A stretch of DNA of 64,000 nucleotides, from the NCBI GenBank assembly GCA_001683825.1, contig LXTR01000029.1, forward strand, positions 1-64,000, in the 5' to 3' direction. The stretch is from Flavobacteriaceae bacterium CP2B (GTDB taxonomy: Bacteria; Bacteroidota; Bacteroidia; Flavobacteriales; Flavobacteriaceae). A program made the translations under genes and the position numbers. Under the pieces are notes generated by a model. The model had not been told where the DNA came from. It ran no database searches and saw only the letters and a program-made list of their open reading frames with translations. Numbering within the stretch: position 1 is the first letter of the stretch; every line of letters starts with the position of its first letter. This document shows, piece after piece, positions 25,301-34,618 of this stretch.

Positions 25301-25852
25301 TTAACCATTTTTGGCTCCCGCAAATGCTTCATCAAGCTGGCCGAAATACCGTAATTCGACTAGTTTCCCGGAAGTCATTTTATACTCCTTTCTGAGTGTG
25401 CCTTCTATTTTAAAACCAGATTTTAAAGCCAGGGGCTGGGTGGCCATGTTGGAAGTATGCGTACTCAGGAACAGTTTCCTGAACTTAAAGTGCGCAAAAC
25501 AATAACTGATAAATTATTGTAACGCTTTGGATGTCTAGCCTTTTCCGGCGTATGTTACATCGGTAAAAAAACCAATTTCATTTTTTGGAATATTCCAGTC
25601 CAGGTTTTTGAGGTCAAAAAATGAAACGAAATCACCGGTTATAGTGTCCATCACCAAAAAAGGATAGTACGCCCTTCTTGTTCTTCTTTCCACCATTTCA
25701 AAGACGAAATTTTCCGTTTCTTCCATGTTCCCGGTCCTCGAAACGGGCCCCGCAAAAAAGTCTTCCAACCTTTTCCTGTTCGGGCTTGCCAGATCAAAAT
25801 ATGGTTCCAGATTGTTCTCCTCTATAGGTCGGATTGTATTCGTTTCAAAAAG
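25301..25852 (-). pseudogene. broken GNAT acetyltransferase gene
   Basis: On the minus strand, one reading frame gives a continuous GNAT-type sequence: TNTIRPI near the start, EIGFFTDVTYAGKG (the strand-4/pyrophosphate-binding region), then NMATQPLALKSGFKIEGTLR and YFGQL at the end. Two stop codons interrupt the same frame: TAG at 25535-25537 and TAA at 25514-25516, just after the acetyl-CoA loop. No ATG begins the frame. This is a nonsense-inactivated pseudogene rather than a frameshifted one. It once encoded a ribosomal-protein-acetyltransferase-like enzyme. Confidence 0.85.
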
Positions 25853-25925
25853 GACCGTAAGCCACCACAGGCCGGTGGCCGGAACCTGTTTCTGAACTAT
25901 TTTAGGCTGTGGGGTATTTTTACCA

Positions 25926-26507
25926 TTAAACGGTTTCCCTGCTGATCCATTTTTCCACCTCAGGAGCTTTGTAATCCCTCATGCTCAGGATCAGCTCATC
26001 CATATCGTCACTGATCAACAACATATCCCTGTTGACCTGCTTCAGGAATCCGTTTTCCACCATGGTTTCCAGGTGATTGATAAGGGGGGTATAAAAACCC
26101 TGGATATTGAGGATCCCAATGGGTTTTTTGTGCAGCCCCAATTGCCCCCAGGTGAGCATTTCAAATAATTCTTCCAATGTCCCGAAGCCCCCCGGAAGCG
26201 CAATTACCCCATCGCTTAAATCATTCATCCTGGTCTTCCGCTCATGCATGGTACCTACCAGGATCAATTCGGTGAGCCCCTGGTGCGCAACTTCCTTGGA
26301 TTTCAGGAAAACCGGCAAGACCCCAATGGCTTTGCCGTTTTCTGCCAGGACGCCTTCGGCGACCGCCCCCATCAGACCGACATTCGCGCCACCGTACACC
26401 AAGGCGATATTTTCTTTCGCCAGTTTTTGCCCAAGGCGCCTGGCCTGCTGTTCATAGATTTTATTCGCTCCCATACTGGAGCCGCAGAATACGGTAATTC
26501 GCTTCAT
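25926..26507 (-). CDS. LOG-family protein (TIGR00730)
   Basis: A 193-residue Rossmann-like protein with the nucleotide-binding VYGGANVGLMG motif and the PGGFGTLEELFEMLTW motif (about 108-123), the signature of LOG-type nucleoside-5'-monophosphate phosphoribohydrolases. Known members release the base from AMP-type nucleotides, in plants making active cytokinin; the bacterial role is less clear. Full length, cytosolic. Confidence 0.92.
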   Translation of the reverse strand: MKRITVFCGSSMGANKIYEQQARRLGQKLAKENIALVYGGANVGLMGAVAEGVLAENGKAIGVLPVFLKSKEVAHQGLTELILVGTMHERKTRMNDLSDGVIALPGGFGTLEELFEMLTWGQLGLHKKPIGILNIQGFYTPLINHLETMVENGFLKQVNRDMLLISDDMDELILSMRDYKAPEVEKWISRETV

Positions 26508-26879
26508 TTTGTCTCTGTTTTATTGGGGTTTTTTATTACGTCGTATAACGCATACCACGACTTGCGATGTCATGCATGAAAAGAACTATTGCCGGTAGTC
26601 GTATGCGTATTCTTAAACGAATGTACGAAAACCGGGCCTATAGGTCATGACCCCGAAGCGTTGGTTTCGCAATGGAAATGAAATACTATAAAATGGCGAG
26701 TGCCCTGCCATTAAAAAGGTAAAATTTAAAGTGGGTGGGCCATTGCCCGGTGCCTTTACGGAGGTAACACCCGGGAAACGAATAGTCCCGTCGGCCTCCC
26801 GATTCCAAACATACGATCGTACGCTTGCTGGTTGCTGCCGGTGTACCACCGCTCAGCCTCCTGAGATGAGGCCATTCAG
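26508..26879. other. intergenic stretch, nothing supported
   Basis: About 370 bp between two leftward genes. Short frames exist but none is convincing. Imperfect inverted sequences (CGTATAACGCATAC and GTCGTATGCGTATTC) lie at about 26539-26615 and may be the remains of a repeat. Confidence 0.35.
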
Positions 26880-27677
26880 TCAATCAATATTCGATATCTC
26901 CTTCCTGGAAAGCAACGCATTAATTTGTCTGACTATATCCGTATCGCTTTTGATGTTCCCATGGTTGTGGTAAATCCCCTCCATAGAATGAAATTCTTCC
27001 ATTTCCTCATTTAATTCTTCCACTTGCCCGGAAAAATGGGCTTTCCGTTTATGGATTAGGCCACACTTTAGGGCGGTGTTAATGCGCTTTTTGCAACGGC
27101 AGGGGTTTGCCGGATTGTACACCCCACAATTCGCCCCTAAAAAGGAACGCAGCAGCTTACGGGATTTTTCAACCCTTTTCCTGAAATTTTCCGGAGATAT
27201 CCCCACAACTTCAGCAGCAATTTTGCTCTTTAACTTTAAAACGCTCCCTAATATGAAAGCTATCCGCAAATCCCTGTTGAGGCATTGAAGCATGGCCATT
27301 GTACATGCCGTTTTCAATTCCCGCTCCATGAGCATACGGTCCGGGAGGTCGTATTCAGCCGGCGCCTGGAGTTCTCCTAGGTCCCGGGCAAACGCGTCAA
27401 AGGAAACCGCTTTCTCGATTTTGGTCTTCCTGACATTTAAAAGGTAATTCACCGCTACCCGGTAGACCCATGTACTGAGTTTGCTTTTGCCGCTATACTT
27501 GCCGAGGTTGGTGATAACTTTTATCAGGATTTCCTGGGTCGCGTCTTCCGCATCTTCCCGCTCCCATAAGAAGCGAAGGGATACATTATAGACAAGCCCC
27601 TGTATGGATGTAAGCAATACCTCCAGACTCCTTTTGTCCCCTTCCAAACTTTGCCTAACCAGCTCTCTTTCATCCAT
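26880..27677 (-). CDS. ECF-type sigma factor with Cys-rich C-terminal extension
   Basis: A 265-residue RNA polymerase sigma factor. Region 2 is at about 10-80 (EDAEDATQEILIKV) and region 4 at about 130-175 (with the HTH KSKIAAEVVGISPENFRKRVEKSRK). A long C-terminal extension contains NCGVYNPANPCRCKKRI (about 184-200), a likely metal-binding module seen in a distinct ECF subgroup. No anti-sigma gene is next to it. It is followed by an NTF2-like gene 61 bp upstream of its start, an arrangement common for ECF factors with SnoaL partners. Confidence 0.88.
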   Translation of the reverse strand: MDERELVRQSLEGDKRSLEVLLTSIQGLVYNVSLRFLWEREDAEDATQEILIKVITNLGKYSGKSKLSTWVYRVAVNYLLNVRKTKIEKAVSFDAFARDLGELQAPAEYDLPDRMLMERELKTACTMAMLQCLNRDLRIAFILGSVLKLKSKIAAEVVGISPENFRKRVEKSRKLLRSFLGANCGVYNPANPCRCKKRINTALKCGLIHKRKAHFSGQVEELNEEMEEFHSMEGIYHNHGNIKSDTDIVRQINALLSRKEISNID

Positions 27678-27738
27678 GGCTTTTTCTTATTTAAAGGTAT
27701 GGGCAGGTAATATGCCCATACCTGTTTCCCTTAAGGGC

Positions 27739-28143
27739 CTATTTATCTAACATGAACTGACCATGCGGATTGTCCTGTACCATCAGCCAACTGCCGTCGG
27801 CTTGTTTCCTTAATACGGCTACCGACAATCCACTTTGTTCAATCGCATTTCCATCCGGCAGTTGCCCGGACATTTTCCAAGGGGCGATATGCGTTGCAAT
27901 ATCGCCGGAGACATACACCTCATGGCTGCCGAAGGTGTACTGTGGGTTCATGCCGACAAATTCGCTGAAAGCAGCCCCCAGATTCCCTTTGCCATAGACC
28001 GGCTTTTGAGGTTCAAACATGACCGCAGCCCCGGCTTCATAGGTTGTTAATACCCCATCGATGTCCTTTTTCTCAAATGCAATGACCATTTTTTCAATAG
28101 TGCTCAATACATTCTTCTGTTCTTCATTGAAATTGTTTTCCAT
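27739..28143 (-). CDS. SnoaL/NTF2-like (DUF4440-type) protein
   Basis: A 134-residue protein of the SnoaL-like NTF2 superfamily. MFEPQKPVYGKGNLGAAFSEFVGM and the final strand SWLMVQDNPHGQ are typical. Cytosolic. It lies directly upstream of the ECF sigma gene on the same strand, so they may be co-transcribed and functionally linked. Ligand unknown. Confidence 0.85.
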   Translation of the reverse strand: MENNFNEEQKNVLSTIEKMVIAFEKKDIDGVLTTYEAGAAVMFEPQKPVYGKGNLGAAFSEFVGMNPQYTFGSHEVYVSGDIATHIAPWKMSGQLPDGNAIEQSGLSVAVLRKQADGSWLMVQDNPHGQFMLDK

Positions 28144-28501
28144 TTTTTGCTGTTTTATTTATGAATAGCAGCCTATGCAACCGGCTACACCCTATTAGAC
28201 ATCTAAAAATGGATACTGTGAATTTTTTGGTCGTATTTCTGCGTAAGTCCTTTAAAAATTCTTCGGTAGGAGGCCCGGTTTAACTTAATGCACATTAAAC
28301 ATGGAAGGCCTTCCGGATCAAACCGGGAACTTCGGTGTTCCAAAGAATAGGCAACACCCCGGGACCACACATGTCATGGATGCGGGTAAAGTACGACCAA
28401 CCAACTCCAAACGGGGATGGCATCTCCTTTCAATTTTCAATCCGTTTGAAAAGTGTATTTTTCGCAACCCATATTTTTATGGGCAAACCAAAATCCAAGC
28501 T
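28144..28501. other. intergenic stretch, nothing supported
   Basis: About 360 bp between two divergent NTF2-like genes, probably holding both promoters. A plus-strand frame runs from 28301 into the next gene, but its sequence upstream of 28502 does not look coding. No strong repeat or RNA is visible. Confidence 0.4.
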
Positions 28502-28969
28502 ATGTGGCATTTCATTGGTTTAGTCCTTTTAACGGGCGTAATCCCCTTCACTAGTCCTGGTGATGGCTTATCCGAAGCCGAATTGATACAAAAGGCGGAA
28601 GCCTTTATCCATGCGAAAAACGCGCGTCAGCAACCCAACACCACCATGGAGGATCTTGATAATTTTATCGCGCTTTTTGCCGATGACTTTGTGGATGAAC
28701 ACCTGACATTCAATGTCACCATTACCAGCAAGGACGAGCTCCGCAAGGGCATGTTGGCCAAGCTGGCTGATACCGTTTATTTCTGCGAGATAACCATAGA
28801 CCAGATAATGGTGGGCCATAATGTAGCCTTTGTGAAGAATACGGAGCATGCCAGGGTCAAACCCTCCCATACGGACCGGGCAATCGAATACAGCAGCACC
28901 AACATCGTCTCGCTGGAGTTCAACGGGGACGGCCTTATAACCCATCTCCGCAGGCATCATGGGCAATAA
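28502..28969 (+). CDS. exported SnoaL/NTF2-like protein
   Basis: A 155-residue NTF2-like protein with a short N-terminal hydrophobic segment (WHFIGLVLLTGVIPF), probably a signal peptide, followed by a helix and DDFVDEHLTFNVTITSKDELRKGM and closing strands. The ATG at 28502 is preferred to an in-frame one 67 codons earlier (28301), which would add unrelated residues. It diverges from the ECF/NTF2-like pair. Function unknown. Confidence 0.75.
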   Translation: MWHFIGLVLLTGVIPFTSPGDGLSEAELIQKAEAFIHAKNARQQPNTTMEDLDNFIALFADDFVDEHLTFNVTITSKDELRKGMLAKLADTVYFCEITIDQIMVGHNVAFVKNTEHARVKPSHTDRAIEYSSTNIVSLEFNGDGLITHLRRHHGQ

Positions 28970-28999
28970 CCTTACAATCGCTGCCAATTTGGTATCGGT

Positions 29000-29482
29000 T
29001 TATTCGCCAGCCTCCAGAATCATTTTCTTAAGCAGCGATATTTGTCCGAGATGGTAATAGGCGTGTTCTATGACGCCCTCTATATTGCGTAGGTAGGTTC
29101 CGTATTTTTCATCCACAAAAGGTTGGTCCAGGGTATGGTCTTCCATAGTTTCCACCTGACGGGCAAATTCCGCGGCGTTGGCCAAAAACTCCGCCACCAG
29201 CTTGTTCCAGTCGGTTGCCGACCGGATGGGCGGCAGGTCAAAACTATATTTGTCGCGGATTTCCAATGCCCCCCCTTGAAAGACCTTGATAAGGCCCGCC
29301 AAATAATAATTGACGTGAAACGTGAGTGCCGCGATGCTGTTAAGGTTTCCGATTTTATACGTGGCTTGTTGCCAGGTCAGGTGTTCTATCTGGTCCCTGT
29401 AATTGGTATTGGCAATCCAACGCCCGTGTAGCAGGACTTCCCTGATACGGTCTGCCATGGTTTGTTTTCGGGTCATTCCCAT
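29000..29482 (-). CDS. DinB-like four-helix protein
   Basis: A 160-residue four-helix-bundle protein of the DinB/YfiT type. His residues in ALTFHVNYY (helix 2) and EHAYYHLGQ (helix 4) are the expected metal ligands. Enzymes of this superfamily use bacillithiol or other thiols, but many remain uncharacterised. Cytosolic, monocistronic. Confidence 0.82.
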   Translation of the reverse strand: MGMTRKQTMADRIREVLLHGRWIANTNYRDQIEHLTWQQATYKIGNLNSIAALTFHVNYYLAGLIKVFQGGALEIRDKYSFDLPPIRSATDWNKLVAEFLANAAEFARQVETMEDHTLDQPFVDEKYGTYLRNIEGVIEHAYYHLGQISLLKKMILEAGE

Positions 29483-29568
29483 TTTTAATTGGTGTTAATT
29501 TAGTGCGTCTCCCCACGGTACAAAGGGCAATATCCCATGGGGCTATGGTTTTTTCTCTTTATCCTTGA

Positions 29569-31002
29569 TTATCTGACAAACAGTAAATATTCCAGGTACC
29601 TGATACCTGAGGCAAGCAGGTTCTTGCGGTTCCTAGCCCTTTGTTCAAAATCGTCAAGGCGCCCCCGTTCTATTCTAATGCCTTTGATAAAGACCGTCGA
29701 TGGGTTTTCAAGGGCTGACAGGTCCAGTAATGGGTTATGGTCTACTAAGAGCAGGTTGGCTACCTTCCCCTTTTCTACGGTTCCCATGGAGCGCATCATC
29801 GCATGCGTTTTGGAAGCGTTAACCGTAGCGGTCTTCAGTACTTCATAATTGGAAAGCCCGGCTTCTTTGTAAAATGCAAGTTCTTTATGAATAGAATATC
29901 CGGGAACGGTTACGCCTATCCCCGAATCGGTACCGCAGATGATGGGGACACCGGCGTCATGGAGCCCTTTGACAATCTTTAAGTGGAAATCGTGCTGTTT
30001 TTTAATCGCGGGAACCACGGATGCGTCGCCCAGTTTCGCTTGGTGCCACCGATCAAACTGCGCCTTGCTGTCTACCTTTCTGATTAAGGGGTTCATCAAT
30101 TCAAGCGGTGCTGATGACAGTATGTTATCATCCATAAGCATCCGATAAATATTATGGTAGACCGTCAAAGTCGGACAAAAAGAAGTGTGTTTTGATTTTG
30201 AGTAACCGGCAATGACCCCTTGTAACTTAACCGTATCCAGGGCGTACCCCAATGGCAGTTGTACAATGTCTTCGGCATGTTCTATGGATTTTATTTGTGG
30301 ATGAAAATGATAGGGGTATGGGACTTTCTGTGAAGCATGTGCGATGATATCCATGTCAGATGCCTCGGCCTGGGCTATGATGGCATCAAACAGGTCTTCG
30401 GTAAGGCCATAATAGGTTTTGATAAAATCATACCCGCTTTCTTTATAGGAAAGGACTTTTTTTTTGGCTTCCTCCGGGCTTGTCAGTTGCAGGTTATCAT
30501 CCCCTATAAACTCCGGGCCCGTAAGTTTGGGGCCGGAGGTGTAAAACAAGGGGGAAAGTATTTTGCCACTGGTTACTTTTTCCCTGATCCTCAAATGCTC
30601 CGGCCGCCCCCAGACATTCCGCAGGGCTGTGACACCCCTGGATAAATAGAGCCCGAGTTCGTATTGGTCCCAAACATGCACGTGCATGTCAATGAGCCCC
30701 GGGGTGAGGAATTTGCCTTTGGCGTCAATGATCGCAACCTCACTGACATCGATCCTGTCCGCGATCTCCTGGATTTCACCCCCTTTGATATATACCGTTT
30801 TGCCCGCCAGAACTGTGTCCTGGTCCATCGGTATGACATTCACGTTTTTGATGAGGTAGGTGTCATTGGCCGCAGGTTCACTTTTATCGATTCTCAGGTA
30901 TGCGGTCCTTTGTGCATCCACCAGCAGCAGGACAACCATCGTTACAAATACCAGGCCGATGAAAACCAGGGCAATCCTTAAAATTCGTCTTATTAATTTC
31001 AT
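29569..31002 (-). CDS. membrane-anchored amidohydrolase
   Basis: A 477-residue amidohydrolase with an N-terminal membrane anchor (about 8-28). The catalytic core has HxH in IDMHVHVW, a Lys in DFIKTYYG, His in IAHASQ and SIEHAED, and Asp in GTDSGIG, so the metal site is complete. The C-terminal tail (GKVANLLLVDHNPLLD) is typical of the family. It probably acts on an amide or cyclic imide in the periplasm; the substrate is unknown. Confidence 0.87.
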   Translation of the reverse strand: MKLIRRILRIALVFIGLVFVTMVVLLLVDAQRTAYLRIDKSEPAANDTYLIKNVNVIPMDQDTVLAGKTVYIKGGEIQEIADRIDVSEVAIIDAKGKFLTPGLIDMHVHVWDQYELGLYLSRGVTALRNVWGRPEHLRIREKVTSGKILSPLFYTSGPKLTGPEFIGDDNLQLTSPEEAKKKVLSYKESGYDFIKTYYGLTEDLFDAIIAQAEASDMDIIAHASQKVPYPYHFHPQIKSIEHAEDIVQLPLGYALDTVKLQGVIAGYSKSKHTSFCPTLTVYHNIYRMLMDDNILSSAPLELMNPLIRKVDSKAQFDRWHQAKLGDASVVPAIKKQHDFHLKIVKGLHDAGVPIICGTDSGIGVTVPGYSIHKELAFYKEAGLSNYEVLKTATVNASKTHAMMRSMGTVEKGKVANLLLVDHNPLLDLSALENPSTVFIKGIRIERGRLDDFEQRARNRKNLLASGIRYLEYLLFVR

Positions 31003-31064
31003 TCGATCTAATTGTTGATACGGCCCCCCCGATCTAACCCGGGGTCGCGCCCTTTATTCCTTCC

Positions 31065-31424
31065 TTATACTTCCTGATGGTTTTCCCAATCCCTAAAAGT
31101 AACTATTTCGGCTATTAAGTCAATGGGTAAGGTCTGGTCCGACGGAAACTGTGCCGACCCTTTTCCCTGTTGGCAAATGGAGCGTTGTTTTTCAAATTTT
31201 TTGTGCCCCGCTGGGGTAGCGTAAATTCCAATATGGTTGGCAAAGCCCCCAAAGTACGCCAGGGGCTTGTCGTGGGTCTTGTAAGCAGGCATTCCGTACA
31301 AAATACTTTCCATGGCCCCGGGCGCGTTGCTTAAAATCATATGCCGGATCCGCTGAAGTTTTGCCTGTACACCACCTTCAAAACCCGAAATATAGGCGTC
31401 AACCGTTTTTATTTCTTTGTTCAT
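31065..31424 (-). CDS. DUF1801 / YdhG-type protein
   Basis: A 119-residue cytosolic protein of the DUF1801 fold: TVDAYISGFEGGVQAKLQRIRHMI and YGMPAYK, then ETF-like GIYATPAGH and the final IAEIVTFRDWEN helix. Related proteins were described as putative iron chaperones (frataxin-like fold), but the function is not established. Monocistronic. Confidence 0.87.
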   Translation of the reverse strand: MNKEIKTVDAYISGFEGGVQAKLQRIRHMILSNAPGAMESILYGMPAYKTHDKPLAYFGGFANHIGIYATPAGHKKFEKQRSICQQGKGSAQFPSDQTLPIDLIAEIVTFRDWENHQEV

Positions 31425-31513
31425 ATCGTAGCCCTTTGCTCCTATGACGGGTGCTAACCGTATTGCCTGATAAGTTACGATTTAACGCGTACCCGGCTGC
31501 CGGCGATTGGGTA

Positions 31514-31546
31514 TAAAAAAAGCGCAAGCATTGGATACTTGCGCTT
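31514..31546 (-). terminator. rho-independent terminator of the ABM-like lipoprotein gene
   Basis: On the minus strand the arms AAGCGCAAG and CTTGCGCTT form a hairpin followed by seven T. It sits about 45 bp past the stop of the gene at 31588. A second hairpin (CGCGTAAT / ATTACGCG) at 31549-31566 lies between them. Confidence 0.88.
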
Positions 31547-31587
31547 ACCGCGTAATGTATTACGCGCTTTGGTACGCCTGTGGAATA

Positions 31588-31986
31588 CTACCGGGGATCA
31601 TCATCCATCACGGGCTGCAGATGTCTGAATACCATACTCTGTTCATCGATCATTCCGAAAAACTTCTGGCATATGTCGCTCTTCATCACTTCCCGGGCCG
31701 CGTGTGTGGCAGATGCCTCATCGGTCCAATATACCATATCCGTCCAGGTGCCGTCTGTATCTCTTGCCAGCCTCCGGCTGATATACCCCTTAAATTGTTT
31801 AACTACCGGGTTGACCGCCCTCGCTGCTTCTATGACCTCATCCTCTGTAAACCCGGGCTTTGTTTTGAAGATAACGAGTTCAATGGTCCCTACTTGTTTG
31901 TTTGCTGTTTGCTCCATTTTTACGTTGTTTTGATTACCACAACCGAATAGGACTACGGTTGTAAGTAGGATTAATAAATGCTTCAT
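31588..31986 (-). CDS. lipoprotein with ABM-like ferredoxin-fold domain
   Basis: A 132-residue lipoprotein (signal 1-15, lipobox FGCG). The rest, GTIELVIFKTKPGFTEDEVIEAAR...FKGYISRRLAR...WTDMVYWTDEASA, fits the antibiotic-biosynthesis-monooxygenase-like ferredoxin fold. Relatives are small monooxygenases or dimeric binders; anchoring in the envelope is unusual. It lies 62 bp from a leftward YafY-type regulator that could control it. Confidence 0.82.
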   Translation of the reverse strand: MKHLLILLTTVVLFGCGNQNNVKMEQTANKQVGTIELVIFKTKPGFTEDEVIEAARAVNPVVKQFKGYISRRLARDTDGTWTDMVYWTDEASATHAAREVMKSDICQKFFGMIDEQSMVFRHLQPVMDDDPR

Positions 31987-32048
31987 AAAACACTGTGTTA
32001 GCTTATTTGAAGCAAAAGTAAAATGGCGGAGTGACAGCCCTGTGTCAA

Positions 32049-32735
32049 CTACATTCCCGCATTATTGTTAAAATATTCTTTAAGTGAGAATCCCTGTTGG
32101 TCATCAAAGGTTTGTGGTGTGGCGACTAATGCTGCTATTCTATCCACCCTAAATTCACGCAGCGCATTCCTGAGTTGACAAAATGCGATGACCACCCAGG
32201 TATTTTCCGTGAAGTATACGGCCAGGGGTTCTACCTTCCTGACGGTCGTTTCATCTTTGGAGATTGAGTGGTATTTGATTTGTAGCACCTGGGTATTGGT
32301 TATTGATTTTTGAATGGCAGACAGCCAATGGCTTCTTGTGGTGTCTTTTTTAATGAATGGCGCTACCCGGTTCTCCAATTTTGAGACCCCATCCTTATGG
32401 TACGTTTTGAGGATGGACTTAATTTTCAACAATACGGAAGTAAAGTCGTCAATCAATGATGTATCCCCCTGATTCAGGATGAATTTTTCGGATACAATCA
32501 AAGCGTTTGCCTCTCCTTCGGTAATCATCAGGGGGGGTAGGGAGTAGCCATCGACAATAAAGTAGCCCACTCCATTTTCAGAACCAATCGGGACCCCTGC
32601 ATCCTGCAACGTCTTGATATCCCTATAAACGGTCCGCAGGCTGATTTCAAACCTCCTGGCAATTTCTCCTGCTGTGACTACCTGTTTTGACTGCAGCTGG
32701 ATCAGTATGGCGGTAATTCGGGTAAGCCTGTTCAT
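32049..32735 (-). CDS. YafY-type transcription regulator (HTH_11 + WYL)
   Basis: A 228-residue regulator. The N-terminal winged helix (about 5-60; GEIARRFEISLRTVYRDIKTLQDAGVPI) is of HTH_11 type. The C-terminal WYL domain contains WVVIAFCQLRNALREFRVDRI, the region that gives the domain its name. It probably binds a ligand and controls neighbouring genes. The ATG at 32735 is preferred to 32792, which would add unrelated residues. Upstream 178 bp show nothing conclusive. Confidence 0.9.
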   Translation of the reverse strand: MNRLTRITAILIQLQSKQVVTAGEIARRFEISLRTVYRDIKTLQDAGVPIGSENGVGYFIVDGYSLPPLMITEGEANALIVSEKFILNQGDTSLIDDFTSVLLKIKSILKTYHKDGVSKLENRVAPFIKKDTTRSHWLSAIQKSITNTQVLQIKYHSISKDETTVRKVEPLAVYFTENTWVVIAFCQLRNALREFRVDRIAALVATPQTFDDQQGFSLKEYFNNNAGM

Positions 32736-32913
32736 TTCTGTAATAGGGTATAACGGTTTTAATACATTAGTAGCACCACTGCCAGGTTTCATTACTCATG
32801 CCTGTATTTTTATAAAACCTGATGTAAGGAGGCAGCCCATTGAATCAATCTGCGACCCTGAATCCCTTGCTTCCCGTTTTATACATTTCTGGGATGCAGT
32901 ATTCAAAATAGCC

Positions 32914-34338
32914 CTAAAGCGACGATGCCCAAAGTATCCAGGGTGTTGCCAGGAGGAAGATGGCCATATTCAACACGGTGATGATGGCACCTTGTTTGTA
33001 GATGTCTTCCGAGGGTAAAAACCCGCTCCCGGCGAACAACACATTGGAACTGGATGCCTGGGGGGTAACCACCGCAAAATAGTTGGTGGCGAAAGACAGC
33101 ATAAAAGCCATCAGGGCGGCGGGTACCTGGGCGTTGACGGCCACCTGCAAAAAAACCGCATACAGCGCAAGCAAATGTGCTGTCTGGCTGACAAAAAGGT
33201 AGTGGATCAAAACGTACAATACCGTCAGGAGGACATATACCGTCACCCAGTTATACCCGCTGATGTAGGTAGCTATTTCAGCCCCCAAAGATGTCATAAA
33301 ACCCATGTCGTTCAATGCGGTGCTCATCATGTATAAAATGGCAAACCACACATAGGTTTCCAGCGCATCCCCGGCACCTTGCCGGATATCTTCGAGGGTA
33401 TATACATTCGCCAATATCAGAACAGACAATCCAAGGAACGCAACAATGGCAAGGTCTATTTGCAACAGCGGGGAAAAGGCCCAGAGGAGGATCATCCCAA
33501 AAAATGTAACGCCCATCATCCGTTCCCGCCTGCTCATGGGGCCCATTTCCTGAAGCGCTTTCCTCGCCATTTCGGGCGCTTCTGGCGTATATTTAACTTC
33601 TGGCGGGAACAGTTTATACAAAACCAGGGGTATTGCGATGAGCGCGATGATACAGGGTACCGAAGCCACAAAGACCCAATTCCCAAAATTCATGTTCACC
33701 CCAAATTGGGCAGCCAAGCCGGCGCCCACGGGGTTCGCGGCCATTCCCGTAAACCAGAGTGCGGAACTTATAGTATGCCCGGAGATGGCGGTCATCATCA
33801 GGTAGGTTCCCGTTTTCTTCCTGTCTGCAGGCGTAGGCAGGGAGCCGGTGTCCAGGGACAAGGCATGGGCAATGGGGTAAAGGATTCCCGATCGTGCCGT
33901 ATTGCTTGGGATGGCCGGCCCCAGGAGGGTATCGGTGGCAACGATACAGTACCCCAGGTTTAAGGTCGATTTCCCAAATCGCCGGATCAGCAAAAAGGCA
34001 ATCCGCCTTCCCAGTCCCGACTTAATAACGCCTTTCGCGACTAAAAACGCGGCTAAAATGAGCAGGATAAAACTTTCGGAAAATCCTGAATACGCCTGTT
34101 CCGGGGTAAGGACCCCCAACAAGACCACTGCGACCAACGCGAGGACGGAGGCCGTAAAAATAGACAGGGCCTCCAGTAATACACCGATGATGGCAGTTAT
34201 AAAAATGGCAAACAAATGCCAGGCGTCCGGGGTCACGTCAAATGGGATGGGGAGGTGCCAGATGACGACCCCCAATGCCAGGGTGATACCCCTCTTTATC
34301 CATCGCAATCTCCGGTAGTTATCAGATAGTCCTTCCAA
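32914..34338 (-). CDS. DASS-family anion/dicarboxylate transporter
   Basis: A 474-residue transporter with about 11-12 helices. The segments PAIPSNTARSG and VVTPQASSSNVLF match the two SNT motifs of the divalent-anion/sodium symporter (SLC13/DASS) family. It probably imports a C4-dicarboxylate or related anion. The start at 34338 precedes a short basic cytosolic segment. Not in an evident operon. Confidence 0.9.
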   Translation of the reverse strand: MEGLSDNYRRLRWIKRGITLALGVVIWHLPIPFDVTPDAWHLFAIFITAIIGVLLEALSIFTASVLALVAVVLLGVLTPEQAYSGFSESFILLILAAFLVAKGVIKSGLGRRIAFLLIRRFGKSTLNLGYCIVATDTLLGPAIPSNTARSGILYPIAHALSLDTGSLPTPADRKKTGTYLMMTAISGHTISSALWFTGMAANPVGAGLAAQFGVNMNFGNWVFVASVPCIIALIAIPLVLYKLFPPEVKYTPEAPEMARKALQEMGPMSRRERMMGVTFFGMILLWAFSPLLQIDLAIVAFLGLSVLILANVYTLEDIRQGAGDALETYVWFAILYMMSTALNDMGFMTSLGAEIATYISGYNWVTVYVLLTVLYVLIHYLFVSQTAHLLALYAVFLQVAVNAQVPAALMAFMLSFATNYFAVVTPQASSSNVLFAGSGFLPSEDIYKQGAIITVLNMAIFLLATPWILWASSL

Positions 34339-34618
34339 ATGAGGTGTGGCTTGTTTGGTTGAGTTCCTATGCTTAGAGGACCGGCCTTTGATTCCCTGCC
34401 AGCTTTTCTATTCACAGGAGGCATTATGTTCTTTCGCAAGCCCTCCTGTCCAATCCTTTTGTCGGAGTGGTTGTCAGGGAGGCTAACAGAATTCCTACCC
34501 TAATATATCCCATAATTCCGTTCGCCCGGTTTCAATGGCTGCATTTTCCGTTTCAAATCATGCCTGACACGTATGCCACGCACGCCAATTTGCACCGTTT
34601 CATCGATAGCCCCGGCCG
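34339..34618. other. intergenic stretch, nothing supported
   Basis: About 280 bp between two leftward genes with no gene, RNA or clear repeat that I can support. Confidence 0.4.

Noticed and set aside
26613-26883. Short minus-strand frames between the LOG protein and the ECF sigma gene
   Set aside because: Two overlapping frames with low-complexity, Arg/Gly-rich content and no signal or domain.
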